Assembly: GCA_910578795.1 (NCBI GenBank)
Contig: CAJTSD010000003.1
Location: forward strand, 105,099 to 169,098
Direction: 5' to 3'
DNA length: 64,000 nucleotides
Source of the DNA: an uncultured Lachnospiraceae bacterium
GTDB taxonomy: Bacteria > Bacillota > Clostridia > Lachnospirales > Lachnospiraceae
Shown: positions 8,154 through 17,785 of the stretch, one piece after another
Numbering within the stretch: the stretch's first letter is position 1
Layout: each line of letters begins with the position of its first letter
Made by a program: the position numbers and the translations under genes
The notes under the pieces: generated by a model
Told to the model about the DNA's origin: nothing
The model's input: only the letters and a program-made list of their open reading frames with translations
Databases searched by the model: none

Positions 8154-10628
8154 ATGATTCGTACATTAACAAACCGCAGCTTTCAGAAAAATAAGGGACG
8201 AAATTTCGTGGCAATTATTGCTGTATTTTTAACAACTATGATGTTTACAACGTTGTTCACGTTGGCACAGAGTATGGGAAAGAATATGACGGAACTGTAT
8301 TTGCGCCAATCAGGGACAACGGCACACGCATCGGCAAAGGAAATTACGGATGCTCAAATAGAACAGATTGCAGCCCATCCCGATATTGTAAGCTATGGCA
8401 GGTCAATTGTGGCAGGCGTTGCCGAAAACAGGGAACTTGCGGGGCGCCAGCTGGAAATCCGCTATGGCAGTGATCAGTATGTAAAAGACAGTTTTGCGTA
8501 TCCGACAAGCGGAAAAATGCCCGAGAGGAAGGACGAAATTGCGCTGGATGCGTGGGTTCTTGAGCAGCTTGGCATTCCCTTGGAGCTGGGGCAGACTGTG
8601 ACTTTAGAGTGGCAGCAGGGTCCAAGCATATTTACGCTTTGCGGTTGGTGGGAGGGCAACCGTTCCAGTTATGCAAGCATGGCATGGGTGAGTGAGGAAT
8701 TTGTGCTGGATGCCTGCAATCATGTGTCTGCGCCAAAGGAAGGACAGGTTTTAGGGCTGCGCATGATGGGCATTACCTTTGAGGATGACAAAAACATTGC
8801 CGAAAAAGTGCAGAAGGTTCTTAGTGACTGTAGCTTAACAGACATGGAATTCACGCCAAACATTGCCTATACTGCGGAAATGCAGAGTAGTATTTTAGCG
8901 GAAAACCTGCCGATGTACGGCGGTATGCTTTTTGTATTTATTGCAGGCTATTTCATTATTTATAATATTTTTCAGATTTCTGTCGCCGCAGACATTTCCT
9001 TTTACGGAATGTTGAAAACACTTGGAATGACGGCAAAGCAGATGAAAAAAATGATATACGGTCAGGGAAACCGTCTTGCGTTAATGGGCATTCCCATAGG
9101 ACTGGTCGTCGGTTATTTGTTGGGAAGTGTGCTCGTGCCTGTTTTGATTCCCGTTTCGGACTTTAAGCTGACCATATCCGCCAGTCCCATAATTTTTATT
9201 GGTGCATCCCTGTTTTCCTATGTTACAGTCATTATTTCCTGTATGCTGCCTGCGCGGATTGCAGGAAGGGTTTCTCCAATCGAGGCGCTGCGTTATACGG
9301 ACGCGGACAGTGGTGTACGGAAAAAATGCAGAAAGTCAAAAAACGGGGCGTCATTACCCAAAATGGCTTGGGAAAATTTGTGGCGCAACCGGAAACGGAC
9401 GGTTATGGTGCTCTGTTCATTGACACTCGGGTTTGTTTTGATGAGCTTTTTCTATGCAAAAAACGCAAGCTTTGATATCGAAAAATATCTGATGGATTTA
9501 TCCGTTGCGGACTATGAAATTAATGATGCTTTTGAGAGTGGTCAAGTCATCACTGACGCATTGCTGGAAGAACTTGCAGCGCTTGGAACGGTGGAAAGTA
9601 CAGGGCGGTTGTATTTTACAAATACCAAATTGACTTTAAGTGCGCAGGCGCGGGAGAATCTGCGTGCCTTTTATACAGACGAACGCTTAAAGGAGTTTGC
9701 TTCGTATGACCCGACGTTCCCGCTTTGGAAGGACCAGTTTGATTTAATAACAAACGGCGGAGAAAGCACGTATACAATCTATGGCGCAGACGGGTTGATT
9801 CTTGAAGCGGCTATAAATAAAAATTATCTTTTGAACGGCGTTTTTGACACGGAGAACTTTGCGGGGGGAAATTATTGTCTAGCGATTGGAGCAAGCACTT
9901 CTCCAGGCAGTCTGCTCCCGACATATTCTGTGGGAGAGAAGGTTCAGATTGCGGGACGTGAATTTGAAGTGATGGCTGTCGTAAGTCCGTTGCAGCCGAT
10001 GGTTGCAGGTGTGTCCGAGCAGATTTGCGATTTGCCGCTTATAATCCCTGCAGATTGCTTCAAGGAGCTTTTCCCTGAATGCGGTTTGCGGAAATATTAT
10101 TTTAATGTGGCGGATGAAACCTTGGAAGATGTCAATGATTTATTGACGGCGTATCAGAATGCAACGGTGTTTGAAATGAATATTGTATCGCGGCAGACAA
10201 TAGCAGAGCAATACGAAACGCAGACGCGTGCGGCATCAGTTATGGGATATACGATTAGTGCCGTGATTGCGATAGTCGGTATGTTGAATTTTGTAAACAG
10301 CATGGTGACGTCAATTATCTCACGGAAACGGGAATTTGCCATGATTCAGAGTATTGGCATGACAAAACGGCAATTATGCCAGATGTTGACATTTGAGGGT
10401 GGATATTATGCAGGGCTGACGCTTATAGCATCGTATGTGATTGGCGCGCTGACAGTTGGTGTGCTTGTCCGTGGCATGGTGGAAGGCGGGTTTTCGACGT
10501 TTCATTTTACGCTTCTGCCGCTTATATGTTGCACACCGGTTTTGCTCGTTTTGGCGGTAATGATTCCGTATTTGTGTTTTCGGAATTTGGAGAGGCAGAG
10601 TATCGTGGAAAGGCTTAGGGCGGAATAA
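8154..10628 (+). CDS. FtsX-type ABC transporter permease, two-domain
   Basis: An 824-residue permease. An N-terminal membrane helix (about residues 19-40) is followed by a large extracytoplasmic domain, then three helices (about 260-400) typical of FtsX. The arrangement repeats: another helix near 420-440, a second outer domain, and three helices at about 690-815. The second half carries TSIISRKREFAMIQSIGMTKRQL, the conserved FtsX coupling segment. Families with this layout export peptides or resist antimicrobials with a separate ATPase. Here the adjacent ATPase is truncated, so the permease needs another ATPase or is inactive. GGGGGAGGAG at about 8141-8150 is a strong ribosome site. Confidence 0.88.
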   Translation: MIRTLTNRSFQKNKGRNFVAIIAVFLTTMMFTTLFTLAQSMGKNMTELYLRQSGTTAHASAKEITDAQIEQIAAHPDIVSYGRSIVAGVAENRELAGRQLEIRYGSDQYVKDSFAYPTSGKMPERKDEIALDAWVLEQLGIPLELGQTVTLEWQQGPSIFTLCGWWEGNRSSYASMAWVSEEFVLDACNHVSAPKEGQVLGLRMMGITFEDDKNIAEKVQKVLSDCSLTDMEFTPNIAYTAEMQSSILAENLPMYGGMLFVFIAGYFIIYNIFQISVAADISFYGMLKTLGMTAKQMKKMIYGQGNRLALMGIPIGLVVGYLLGSVLVPVLIPVSDFKLTISASPIIFIGASLFSYVTVIISCMLPARIAGRVSPIEALRYTDADSGVRKKCRKSKNGASLPKMAWENLWRNRKRTVMVLCSLTLGFVLMSFFYAKNASFDIEKYLMDLSVADYEINDAFESGQVITDALLEELAALGTVESTGRLYFTNTKLTLSAQARENLRAFYTDERLKEFASYDPTFPLWKDQFDLITNGGESTYTIYGADGLILEAAINKNYLLNGVFDTENFAGGNYCLAIGASTSPGSLLPTYSVGEKVQIAGREFEVMAVVSPLQPMVAGVSEQICDLPLIIPADCFKELFPECGLRKYYFNVADETLEDVNDLLTAYQNATVFEMNIVSRQTIAEQYETQTRAASVMGYTISAVIAIVGMLNFVNSMVTSIISRKREFAMIQSIGMTKRQLCQMLTFEGGYYAGLTLIASYVIGALTVGVLVRGMVEGGFSTFHFTLLPLICCTPVLLVLAVMIPYLCFRNLERQSIVERLRAE

Positions 10629-10641
10629 ATATAAAAATAAT

Positions 10642-10663
10642 GGCGGTTTCTCAAGAAACCGCC
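10642..10663. terminator. perfect hairpin, probable bidirectional terminator
   Basis: GGCGGTTTC and GAAACCGCC form a perfect 9-bp stem with a TCAA loop, 13 bases after the permease stop and facing the end of the next gene on the minus strand. The T-rich side lies to the left, which favours termination of minus-strand transcripts. Confidence 0.65.
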
Positions 10664-10695
10664 CAATCATATGCTAAAACACAAAGATGTCCCGA

Positions 10696-11007
10696 TTATT
10701 TTAAAAGCTGAATATTGCCGATAATAGGAAGTGATTTTTCTTCTTCCTTAATTGCAGCAACAAGTCCCAAAACCCAAAATACCAATAATACAAGGCTGCA
10801 CAGACCGACAATCAGTGTAATAACCGTTCCCACTACAGGAATAAAGCCTGCCACAGCAGAAATAATTGGTAATACAGTCATACAAATCATTAAAACCAAT
10901 GACTGATTCAAATGGAACTTGGCACCTTCCTTATCACCTGCAAGGAATGCAACAAGCCATCCAACCCATGAGATATAACTAACGATTCCCGTTACTTTTG
11001 CGTCCAT
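10696..11007 (-). CDS. small membrane protein, DUF4870-like
   Basis: A 103-residue protein beginning MDAKVTGIVSYISWVGWLVAF. I chose the start at 11007, which has AAAGGA upstream, rather than an in-frame codon at 11082. Three to four hydrophobic helices (about residues 5-20, 35-60, 62-90) and the motif GDKEGAKFHLNQSLVL (residues about 23-38) match the DUF4870 family of short membrane proteins with unknown function. It has its own promoter (11131-11159). Confidence 0.7.
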   Translation of the reverse strand: MDAKVTGIVSYISWVGWLVAFLAGDKEGAKFHLNQSLVLMICMTVLPIISAVAGFIPVVGTVITLIVGLCSLVLLVFWVLGLVAAIKEEEKSLPIIGNIQLLK

Positions 11008-11130
11008 TTTCTTTTGTCCTTTCCGCATTGTCTTTTCCAATGCATAAAAATTTTGATACTGTAATTTTCTGGTCAAATCCATTCATGGATGATGCAAGAA
11101 AAATTACAAACAATAGTTTATACTTAAAAT

Positions 11131-11159
11131 ATTTTAGACTTTTTGTAATATATTGTCAA
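11131..11159 (-). promoter_or_regulatory. promoter of the DUF4870-like gene
   Basis: Read on the minus strand, TTGACA (11154-11159) and TAAAAT (11131-11136) are separated by 17 bp. This is a near-perfect housekeeping promoter, placed just behind the end of the minus-strand glucosaminidase gene. Confidence 0.8.
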
Positions 11160-11162
11160 GTA

Positions 11163-14100
11163 TTATAACAGATTTTTCCACCAAACAAGTAATTTGGACC
11201 CAATTGTAAAGGTAATTTTTTTCTCACCTCCATAGTTTCCATTCAATCCTTTCAGTACAACAGATGCTTTTCCCTTTTTCAGATTGTTGGAATATGTGGC
11301 ATCGTCTATGGTATAATCTGTTCCATATATTAAGACCGTTCCGTTTAATGTAACCTTGATATCATCCGGTGAAAGCGTAACCGGATCACCGTTTTGGTAT
11401 TCTTTTGCCTTCACATTGACTTTGGCTTTTGAAATGTCGGAATTTATGATGCGGTAGGTTCCGGAAAGAACAGCGTTTCCATCACCTTTATAGGCACCCG
11501 CTCCTTTTGCGGTTACGCAAATAACCGTTCCTGCGTTTGGAATGTCTGCAGCATCGACGAGCGCACCGGCTTCCCGGAATACTTCACTGCCGCCTGCGGT
11601 TGGCACAATTACATCTTCAGCATAAGAAAAAGTGACATTCTTGTCATAATCTTTTCCTGCCGAAAGCTTTGCGCCGTTTATATCCGTTAAAGTGACAGAG
11701 GTTTTAAATTTATTTGGTTTATTTTTGTATACCACATCTTTTAATACAATCTTTACTTTGTTATTAGAACTGTCAAATGAACCGTCCTCAATATTCCATG
11801 TACCTGATAAGCTTCCCTTAAAACTGCCTTTTCCCGTTACAGTGACAGTAGGCAGCTTTCTGTCTTCTAAATCGGAAGTGGTTACCTGTTTATTATTCGT
11901 ATATTTTACCGTATAATCCTTACCGTTTATAAGCGGAACATCATTTAGGTAAAGCTGCACATTTGGACAGGTTTTCCCCTTCATATAAGGTGAGGTAATT
12001 TCTGATAAAGTGTCTATTTTAATTTGGTTATCAGGTGCATCCTGCGTGGAATAGGTCATAGTAAGCACATTGTCACGAATATCAAGCGGTGTAATTTTGT
12101 ATGTTTTTTTCAGTTGACCGCTATAACCGTTAATCCCTTTAAAAATAATAGATGCAGTACCAGCCTTCGAAATATTTGCATAGGAAACCGTATAATCAAT
12201 TCCATCTCTTAAGACTGTTTCGCCGAGGGAAAGAGAAGCATTGTTTTGCATAACATCATTCTCGTTGCCGGTATAAGCCTTTGGCACAATTCCATTTACG
12301 ACAGCCTTGTTTATGGAAGAACCTATAATCTTGTAATTTACTGTTTTTGTGCCTGAAAAGCCGCTTCCGTCCTTTGCGGTAATGTAAGCTGTGGCAGTTC
12401 CGACAGAAAAATGGTTTGCATATTTTACGGAATAATCCTTGCCATTTTCAAGTGTACGATTTTCATATGTGACAGTAATTGTTTCAGGAACGATTCCATA
12501 GCCGCTATTGACCAAGGCTTCGTCATAAGCCTGGTTTGGTATTTTCCCTACTTTTACTTTACTCATTAGGATATCGGAAGTAATTTTCTGATATACGGTA
12601 AGTGTGCCGGAATAGTTGCCCGTACCTTCAATAAGGACAGGATAAGTTCCGGTGTTGGTATATGCATCGCTGCCAGTGTCTGGATAAGACACCGTAAAGT
12701 CTTTTTTTGCTGAGAGTTTTTTACCTGAGCGGTACACAACAGGTACCGGTTTTTGAACCGTTCCGTTGTAGGCAACCGTTATGTTTTCAACAGTAATATC
12801 CTTATCCGTCAATGGTTTTGCAAGGATATTGAAGTAGGCATATTCCGTGCCTGTATAATTGCCTTTACCCTTTATTACTACCGTGGGAGAAACCATATCC
12901 CCAGTATTTGCATTTCTATTATTTTTATAGGAAACCGTGTAATCGGTTCCTTTTTCAAGTGCAATCAGTCTGTGACTGCCGTCTTCGTTTAAAAGACTGT
13001 CAAATACCTGAACCTCCGGTTTAATCGCACTTCCTGTATAAACATAGTCGCTTATGGGAAGAATATAAAAACCTTTGCCCTGCTTTTCACAATAGGGATA
13101 AACAATCGTTTCTTTTGCAGAAAGTACAGTAGCGCTGTCAAAACGAATCCCCTTTCCATCTTTGCCGGTAAACCATCCAACAAATAGTTCGTCATCACTA
13201 ACTAATATTTCAGGAAAATCGGTTTCGGGAATGCTTCCTTCATAGGGCACTTCCATTCTCGCCAGTATAGTTGCGTTATCTTTGTCCATAAAGGTGACAA
13301 AGCAGCTTTCAATTGTGGCAGCAGGTGCAATTACCGTAACCTGGCAGGAGGCGGTTTTAATAATATAGTTTCCTGTATTTGTGTCTATTGCGGTCGCGGT
13401 TGCCGTAATCGTTGCAATGCCTTCGCCTGCGGCAGTCACAAGTGCGGTATTGGAGCCATCAGAAGCAGTAACCATAACCACATCGGAATTTGATGAGTCC
13501 CATTGAACAGAAATTTCATCAGAGGTATCTGCAGGAGTGTACCGTACTGCGAGCACGCTCTCCGTATCAAGGTCTGAAGGACTTCCGGTTAACGAGTCCT
13601 GTGTCTGCAAAATAAGAGTCGTTTTATCAAGTGTTATTTGTTCAAGGTGCTGTCCCCCCTGTCCTTCTGGCATACTTTTAAATACAGGTATTTTAAAAAC
13701 AAATGCGCAGTCAAGGCTTCCGGCGTTTGCGTACATTTTTTTAGTGCTCAGGGATTCACTCGCGGGAGCTTGGATATTCTGCATGTATTGGTGTGTGTAG
13801 AGCGGATGGTAGCTTCCGTCCACATTGAACTTTTCAAGATAGAGTGTATCCTGTCCTTTTAAAATATAACCGTTTCCAATTGTTTCCGCACCGCCTGCAA
13901 GGGATTTGTAATGTGTATTCCAGCCCTGTGATTTCGCGTAGGAAAGACCGTTTTCAATAATTTCTTTTTCTGTTGTCCCGCTCGCCCTTACATTAAAATA
14001 ATTATAATAACCTTCATAACCGGCATAGGCGCCAGAAATCAGTGCGGATTTTCCGCTGCCCTGCTCCTGATAGACACGCGCCGCCAAATGGATGGGGCTT

Positions 14101-15335
14101 AGAAGTCTGTCCTTTCCAATTTCAAAGAAAGCCTGTGCATAGCTTTTGCCTGAATCATCAGGAAGATTTCCTTTCATAAATGTATTATTTAAGAAATTTT
14201 GAATTGCCGACACAGTATGATAAGAACCGTTAAAGGTAAGCTGTTCAAACTGGAAAATAGATTCTTCTGTCAAAAAGTTGCAGGGATTCATATAATAGGA
14301 AACAGCATCCTTTGTGGCATAATACCAGCCGCTTCCGTAAAAATCTCCTACCCAGCCTTTTTCCGCGTTACTTGCAGTATTTTGAATCAGGCTTTTATCG
14401 CCCATTTCATTTGTAATAACAGTGTCAAAGTCAAGACCGGTATTCATTGGAACAAAGGTCCAGTTTGGATGCAGTTGTTTTAACGCAGTTAGTTTATCCT
14501 GATAATAAGCAGGGAATGCTTCAATATCAGAAGTGTCAACAGAGTTGTTTAATGCATATGAACTTATGACACCTGTGTCATTTTTGGGAAAAAGTTTCAT
14601 GAGATAATCCGTTTCCCAACAAATCCAGTCTTCATCAGAATATGCCAAGTAATAGGATTCTACATATCCTGTGTATTCTGAACCATTTAAACCAAACTGT
14701 ACTTCATACCACACACTGTCATCAAAAATTTCCACGGATTTTATGTAAAGAGTATGACCACTCTTGATCGTGGCAATGCTGTTGCTGTCGCAGGACGGTT
14801 CTTGACGGACATTATAAGAATCCGTGTGGTACAGAAGCGCCATGAAAGACTTTTCGGCGGCAAGCACGCGAAATGCATCAATAGCAGCCGAAACATCGGG
14901 TTTGGTTTCCGATTCTGATTCCGTTTCCGTTTCTGAAATAAGGATGCTGTCCGTTTCCGTTTCGGAATTGGCATTGGATTCCGATTCCATTTCTACAGTT
15001 GAAGGAGGTTCTGATTCATCTATAACCTCTGATTCAAGTGTCGGTTCAGCTTCGCTTTCCGTAGTGACAACCGATTCTGATTCCAATTCAGAAACAATTT
15101 CAGAGCAATTTTCGATACTGCTGTTGGTTTCAGCTTCTATTACGGTTTCCGTAGTCTGTATTTTTTCAATATCTGTTTCCTCTTCGGCAGAAAATTCTTC
15201 TGAATTATAATTTATGACATGAGTGTCATTTTTAGGATTGAATTGTGCCGCCGCCGCAGTGTTTGGTACAACGCTGACAAAAAGAGAAGTACATAATAAA
15301 AATGACAATAAGCGGTTGTATTTTTTATTTATCAT
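11163..15335 (-). CDS. large secreted glucosaminidase with SH3b and repeated surface domains
   Basis: A 1390-residue secreted protein starting at 15335 (MINKKYNRLL, with AAAGGAT upstream) rather than an in-frame codon at 15395. It has a signal peptide to about residue 30, then a low-complexity Ser/Glu/Thr region (about 45-150). A bacterial SH3-like domain follows at about 165-232 (YNVRQEPSCDSNSIATIKSGH), then a LytD-like N-acetylglucosaminidase domain at about 275-505 with the probable catalytic Glu in YQEQGSGKS. Next are a Big2-like domain (about 565-665) and an InlB-type segment. Finally there are at least seven degenerate repeats with GKDYTVKYANN/GNYSGT motifs up to the C-terminus. No LPXTG anchor is seen, so wall binding would rest on the SH3b and repeats. 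Predicted role: cleavage of peptidoglycan glycan strands in growth or separation. Confidence 0.88.
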   Translation of the reverse strand: MINKKYNRLLSFLLCTSLFVSVVPNTAAAAQFNPKNDTHVINYNSEEFSAEEETDIEKIQTTETVIEAETNSSIENCSEIVSELESESVVTTESEAEPTLESEVIDESEPPSTVEMESESNANSETETDSILISETETESESETKPDVSAAIDAFRVLAAEKSFMALLYHTDSYNVRQEPSCDSNSIATIKSGHTLYIKSVEIFDDSVWYEVQFGLNGSEYTGYVESYYLAYSDEDWICWETDYLMKLFPKNDTGVISSYALNNSVDTSDIEAFPAYYQDKLTALKQLHPNWTFVPMNTGLDFDTVITNEMGDKSLIQNTASNAEKGWVGDFYGSGWYYATKDAVSYYMNPCNFLTEESIFQFEQLTFNGSYHTVSAIQNFLNNTFMKGNLPDDSGKSYAQAFFEIGKDRLLSPIHLAARVYQEQGSGKSALISGAYAGYEGYYNYFNVRASGTTEKEIIENGLSYAKSQGWNTHYKSLAGGAETIGNGYILKGQDTLYLEKFNVDGSYHPLYTHQYMQNIQAPASESLSTKKMYANAGSLDCAFVFKIPVFKSMPEGQGGQHLEQITLDKTTLILQTQDSLTGSPSDLDTESVLAVRYTPADTSDEISVQWDSSNSDVVMVTASDGSNTALVTAAGEGIATITATATAIDTNTGNYIIKTASCQVTVIAPAATIESCFVTFMDKDNATILARMEVPYEGSIPETDFPEILVSDDELFVGWFTGKDGKGIRFDSATVLSAKETIVYPYCEKQGKGFYILPISDYVYTGSAIKPEVQVFDSLLNEDGSHRLIALEKGTDYTVSYKNNRNANTGDMVSPTVVIKGKGNYTGTEYAYFNILAKPLTDKDITVENITVAYNGTVQKPVPVVYRSGKKLSAKKDFTVSYPDTGSDAYTNTGTYPVLIEGTGNYSGTLTVYQKITSDILMSKVKVGKIPNQAYDEALVNSGYGIVPETITVTYENRTLENGKDYSVKYANHFSVGTATAYITAKDGSGFSGTKTVNYKIIGSSINKAVVNGIVPKAYTGNENDVMQNNASLSLGETVLRDGIDYTVSYANISKAGTASIIFKGINGYSGQLKKTYKITPLDIRDNVLTMTYSTQDAPDNQIKIDTLSEITSPYMKGKTCPNVQLYLNDVPLINGKDYTVKYTNNKQVTTSDLEDRKLPTVTVTGKGSFKGSLSGTWNIEDGSFDSSNNKVKIVLKDVVYKNKPNKFKTSVTLTDINGAKLSAGKDYDKNVTFSYAEDVIVPTAGGSEVFREAGALVDAADIPNAGTVICVTAKGAGAYKGDGNAVLSGTYRIINSDISKAKVNVKAKEYQNGDPVTLSPDDIKVTLNGTVLIYGTDYTIDDATYSNNLKKGKASVVLKGLNGNYGGEKKITFTIGSKLLVWWKNLL

Positions 15336-15590
15336 ATTTAAAATCCTTTCGTATAGTAATAATTGCATAAGTAAAAAGTGTATCAATTGTTGCAAATATA
15401 AGAAAAGTTTACCAGCATTAATACATTATGTCAACTCCACAATAGTTGGAAACGGTAATATTATTGGGTTGTATACAATAAAATGTTTCAATTTTATGTT
15501 AATTCACTATAGAAGGATTGACAAGTCTGCCTGCATAATGTGATAATAAGTAGAACTGTAATGACGATTATAAAATAAGGAAACCAAAAA

Positions 15591-16208
15591 ATGGAGGAAC
15601 AGAAATCATTTGATTATCGTGGATGCCTTGTTACAATTGCGTTGGTTGCGATTAACAGTATCCTATATATTTACTGTACATATGCAGGGGAAGTAGTGTA
15701 TAATGTTGGGTGTATGGATGCGGAGCGTGTGCTTTTGGACGGCGAGTACTACAGGTTTTTTACATGCATGTTTATGCACGGGGGAATCGACCATATTGTA
15801 AGCAACATGATTTTTTTGGCTGCGCTCGGTGAAATGCTGGAGCGCGCAATCGGGCATGTCCGGTTTGCGGTGCTTTACCTGCTTTCGGGTGTGGGCGGCA
15901 GTCTTTTTTCCATTGGGAATGTAGTTCTCAGCGGAAGCTATCATACTTCCATTGGAGCAAGCGGAGCCGTGTTCGGACTGATTGGTGCAATGGCGATTCT
16001 TGTGGTGATCCATAACGGTCATTACGAGGGAATTTCCATAAAAAGAATGCTGTTTGCAATTGTTTATATGGTGTATGACGGAACGCGTTCGGAGAATGTG
16101 GACAATGCCGCGCATATCGGGGGACTTCTTTTCGGCGTGCTGATTATGGCTGCCATGTATGTGATAGAGACGCATAAAAAACAAGATTATGATCGACGAG
16201 GATATTAA
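15591..16208 (+). CDS. rhomboid family intramembrane serine protease
   Basis: A 205-residue, roughly six-helix membrane protein. The rhomboid signature is complete: the oxyanion region HGGIDHIVSNM, the nucleophile Ser124 in IGASGAVFG, and the catalytic His175 in AAHIGG. The family cleaves transmembrane segments of other membrane proteins. A TTGACA at 15518-15523 with GATAAT at 15542-15547 (18 bp apart) is a plausible promoter. The next gene starts 23 bp after its stop, suggesting an operon with the flavoprotein and HIT genes. Confidence 0.93.
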   Translation: MEEQKSFDYRGCLVTIALVAINSILYIYCTYAGEVVYNVGCMDAERVLLDGEYYRFFTCMFMHGGIDHIVSNMIFLAALGEMLERAIGHVRFAVLYLLSGVGGSLFSIGNVVLSGSYHTSIGASGAVFGLIGAMAILVVIHNGHYEGISIKRMLFAIVYMVYDGTRSENVDNAAHIGGLLFGVLIMAAMYVIETHKKQDYDRRGY

Positions 16209-16231
16209 TAGAAAAACGGGAGGAAAATCAG

Positions 16232-17221
16232 GTGAAAATCAACATTTATTACGGAGGCAGGGGATTAATCGGAGATCCTACCCTGTACGTGCTCAATAAA
16301 ATGCAGGAGGTGCTGCGTGAGTTAAATGTCAATATGGAGCGTTATGATTTGTATGAATACAAAAACAGCATTATTACGCTTTCGCAGACTTTGAAGGATG
16401 CAGACGGAGTGATTCTTGCAACCACCGTAGAGTGGTTTGGCGTAGGCGGCTGGATGCAGCAGTTTTTGGATTCCTGCTGGCTATATGGTGATAAGGAAAA
16501 AATTTCAAATTTATATATGTGTCCCATCGTAATGTCAACTACTTATGGGGAACGCGATGCAATGACGCATCTTACGGAGGCGTGGGAAATTCTCGGCGGA
16601 CGTCCGGCAGTAGGAATCTGCGGATATTTTGCGGACGTTGCGGAGCTTGAGGAGAATGCGAATTATGCGAGGGTCATCGAAAAACGTACAGAGGATTTAT
16701 ACCGTTCCATCAATCAGAAGATACCCGTGTTCCCGTGCAGCAATCAGGCGGTGAAACAGAAAATTTCCTTTACGCAGAGCCTGAATCTGACGCCGCAGGA
16801 GGCGGAGCAGCTTTCCGAGCTTGCAAGCGACGACTTCTATGTGCAGAAGCAGAAGGAGGATATCCAGGAGCTTGCGAGTATGTTTAAGGATTTGATGGGT
16901 GCATCGGGAGAGATGACCAGCACGATGTTTTTACAGGATTTGCGTGACCATTTTCATCCGCAGCCCGGTTTCCAGGCGGTCTACAAATTTAATCTTCCTG
17001 AGGCGAAAAAGCCGCTGATTGTGAAGGTGGACCATACGGAGATGGAGTGCTACTATGGCGACAGTGATACCTTTGATGTGGAGATGCAGATTTCTTCAGA
17101 GGTTATGAATGAGATTGTTCAGGGACGCATGACGTTTCAAAGAGCGTTTATGGCAGGGGACATGAAAATGAAGGGTGACTTTAAGGTGCTTCGGACGCTC
17201 GATTTGTTGTATACATTTTAG
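16232..17221 (+). CDS. flavodoxin/NADPH-FMN-reductase-like protein fused to an SCP2 sterol-carrier-like domain
   Basis: A 329-residue protein starting with GTG at 16232 after GGGAGG. Residues 1-165 form a flavodoxin-like fold of the NADPH-dependent FMN reductase type (DADGVILATTVEWFGVGGWMQ, PIVMSTTYGERDA). Residues about 215-329 match the SCP2 lipid-binding fold (VDHTEMECYYGDSDTFDVEMQISS, AFMAGDMKMKGDFKVL). The combination is unusual but in one continuous frame. Inference: a flavoprotein acting on, or positioned by, a hydrophobic ligand. No specific substrate can be read from the sequence. Confidence 0.75.
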   Translation: MKINIYYGGRGLIGDPTLYVLNKMQEVLRELNVNMERYDLYEYKNSIITLSQTLKDADGVILATTVEWFGVGGWMQQFLDSCWLYGDKEKISNLYMCPIVMSTTYGERDAMTHLTEAWEILGGRPAVGICGYFADVAELEENANYARVIEKRTEDLYRSINQKIPVFPCSNQAVKQKISFTQSLNLTPQEAEQLSELASDDFYVQKQKEDIQELASMFKDLMGASGEMTSTMFLQDLRDHFHPQPGFQAVYKFNLPEAKKPLIVKVDHTEMECYYGDSDTFDVEMQISSEVMNEIVQGRMTFQRAFMAGDMKMKGDFKVLRTLDLLYTF

Positions 17222-17246
17222 ATTTTAATGAATATGGAGGTTCAAG

Positions 17247-17657
17247 ATGAAAGATAATAACTGTATTTTCTGTAAAATTGCAAACGGTGAGATTCCCTCA
17301 AGGACGCTTTACGAGGATGACGACTTTCGCGTGATTATGGACCTGGCGCCTGCCACAAAGGGGCATTCACTGATTCTGCCGAAGGAGCATTATAAGAATG
17401 TTTATGAGATTGCTGACGATACGGCTGCAAAAGTACTGCCGCTTGCAAAGAAGATGGCAGTACTGATGACGGAAAAGCTGGGTGCGGACGGATTTAACAT
17501 TGTGCAGAACAATAATGAAGTGGCGGGGCAGACGGTGTTTCACTTTCATGTGCATCTGATACCGCGATATAATGATGATAACCAAAGCCTTGTGATGAAG
17601 CCGCAGGAAATGACGGATGCGCAGTTGGATGAGATTAAGGATCGGATTTTGAATTAG
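17247..17657 (+). CDS. HIT family nucleotide-binding hydrolase
   Basis: A 136-residue histidine-triad protein. The N-terminal CIFCKIANGEIPSR (residues 5-18) with its Cys pair and the catalytic triad HFHVHLIPR (about 98-106) are diagnostic of the HinT/Hit branch. These enzymes hydrolyse purine nucleoside phosphoramidates or related dinucleotides. TATGGAGG at about 17233-17240 gives the start, 25 bp after the preceding gene. A clear terminator ends the operon. Confidence 0.95.
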   Translation: MKDNNCIFCKIANGEIPSRTLYEDDDFRVIMDLAPATKGHSLILPKEHYKNVYEIADDTAAKVLPLAKKMAVLMTEKLGADGFNIVQNNNEVAGQTVFHFHVHLIPRYNDDNQSLVMKPQEMTDAQLDEIKDRILN

Positions 17658-17686
17658 AAGAATGAAATAAAGAGCGGAAACAATGA

Positions 17687-17721
17687 AAATGCCGACGGGT
17701 GATGCCTGTCGGCATTTTTTT
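17687..17721 (+). terminator. terminator after the HIT gene
   Basis: ATGCCGACGGG (17689-17699) pairs with CCTGTCGGCAT, allowing one G-T pair, followed by seven T residues. Confidence 0.9.
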
Positions 17722-17730
17722 GATCGATTC

Positions 17731-17759
17731 TTTACAGTATTATATGATTGTAGTACAAT
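17731..17759 (+). promoter_or_regulatory. promoter of blaI-like gene with overlapping BlaI-type operator
   Basis: TTTACA (17731-17736) and TACAAT (17754-17759) are 17 bp apart. ATTGTAGTACAAT (17747-17759) is a perfect palindrome around a central G and covers the -10. BlaI/MecI repressors recognise TACA/TGTA dyads, so autorepression is likely. Confidence 0.75.
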
Positions 17760-17785
17760 TAGAATAAAGGAAAAAGAAAGGGTGA

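Noticed and set aside
14824..15210. Plus-strand frame of 128 residues rich in Ser/Asp/Val
   Set aside because: It is the antisense of the Ser/Glu-rich stalk of the glucosaminidase; low-complexity codons keep the opposite strand open.
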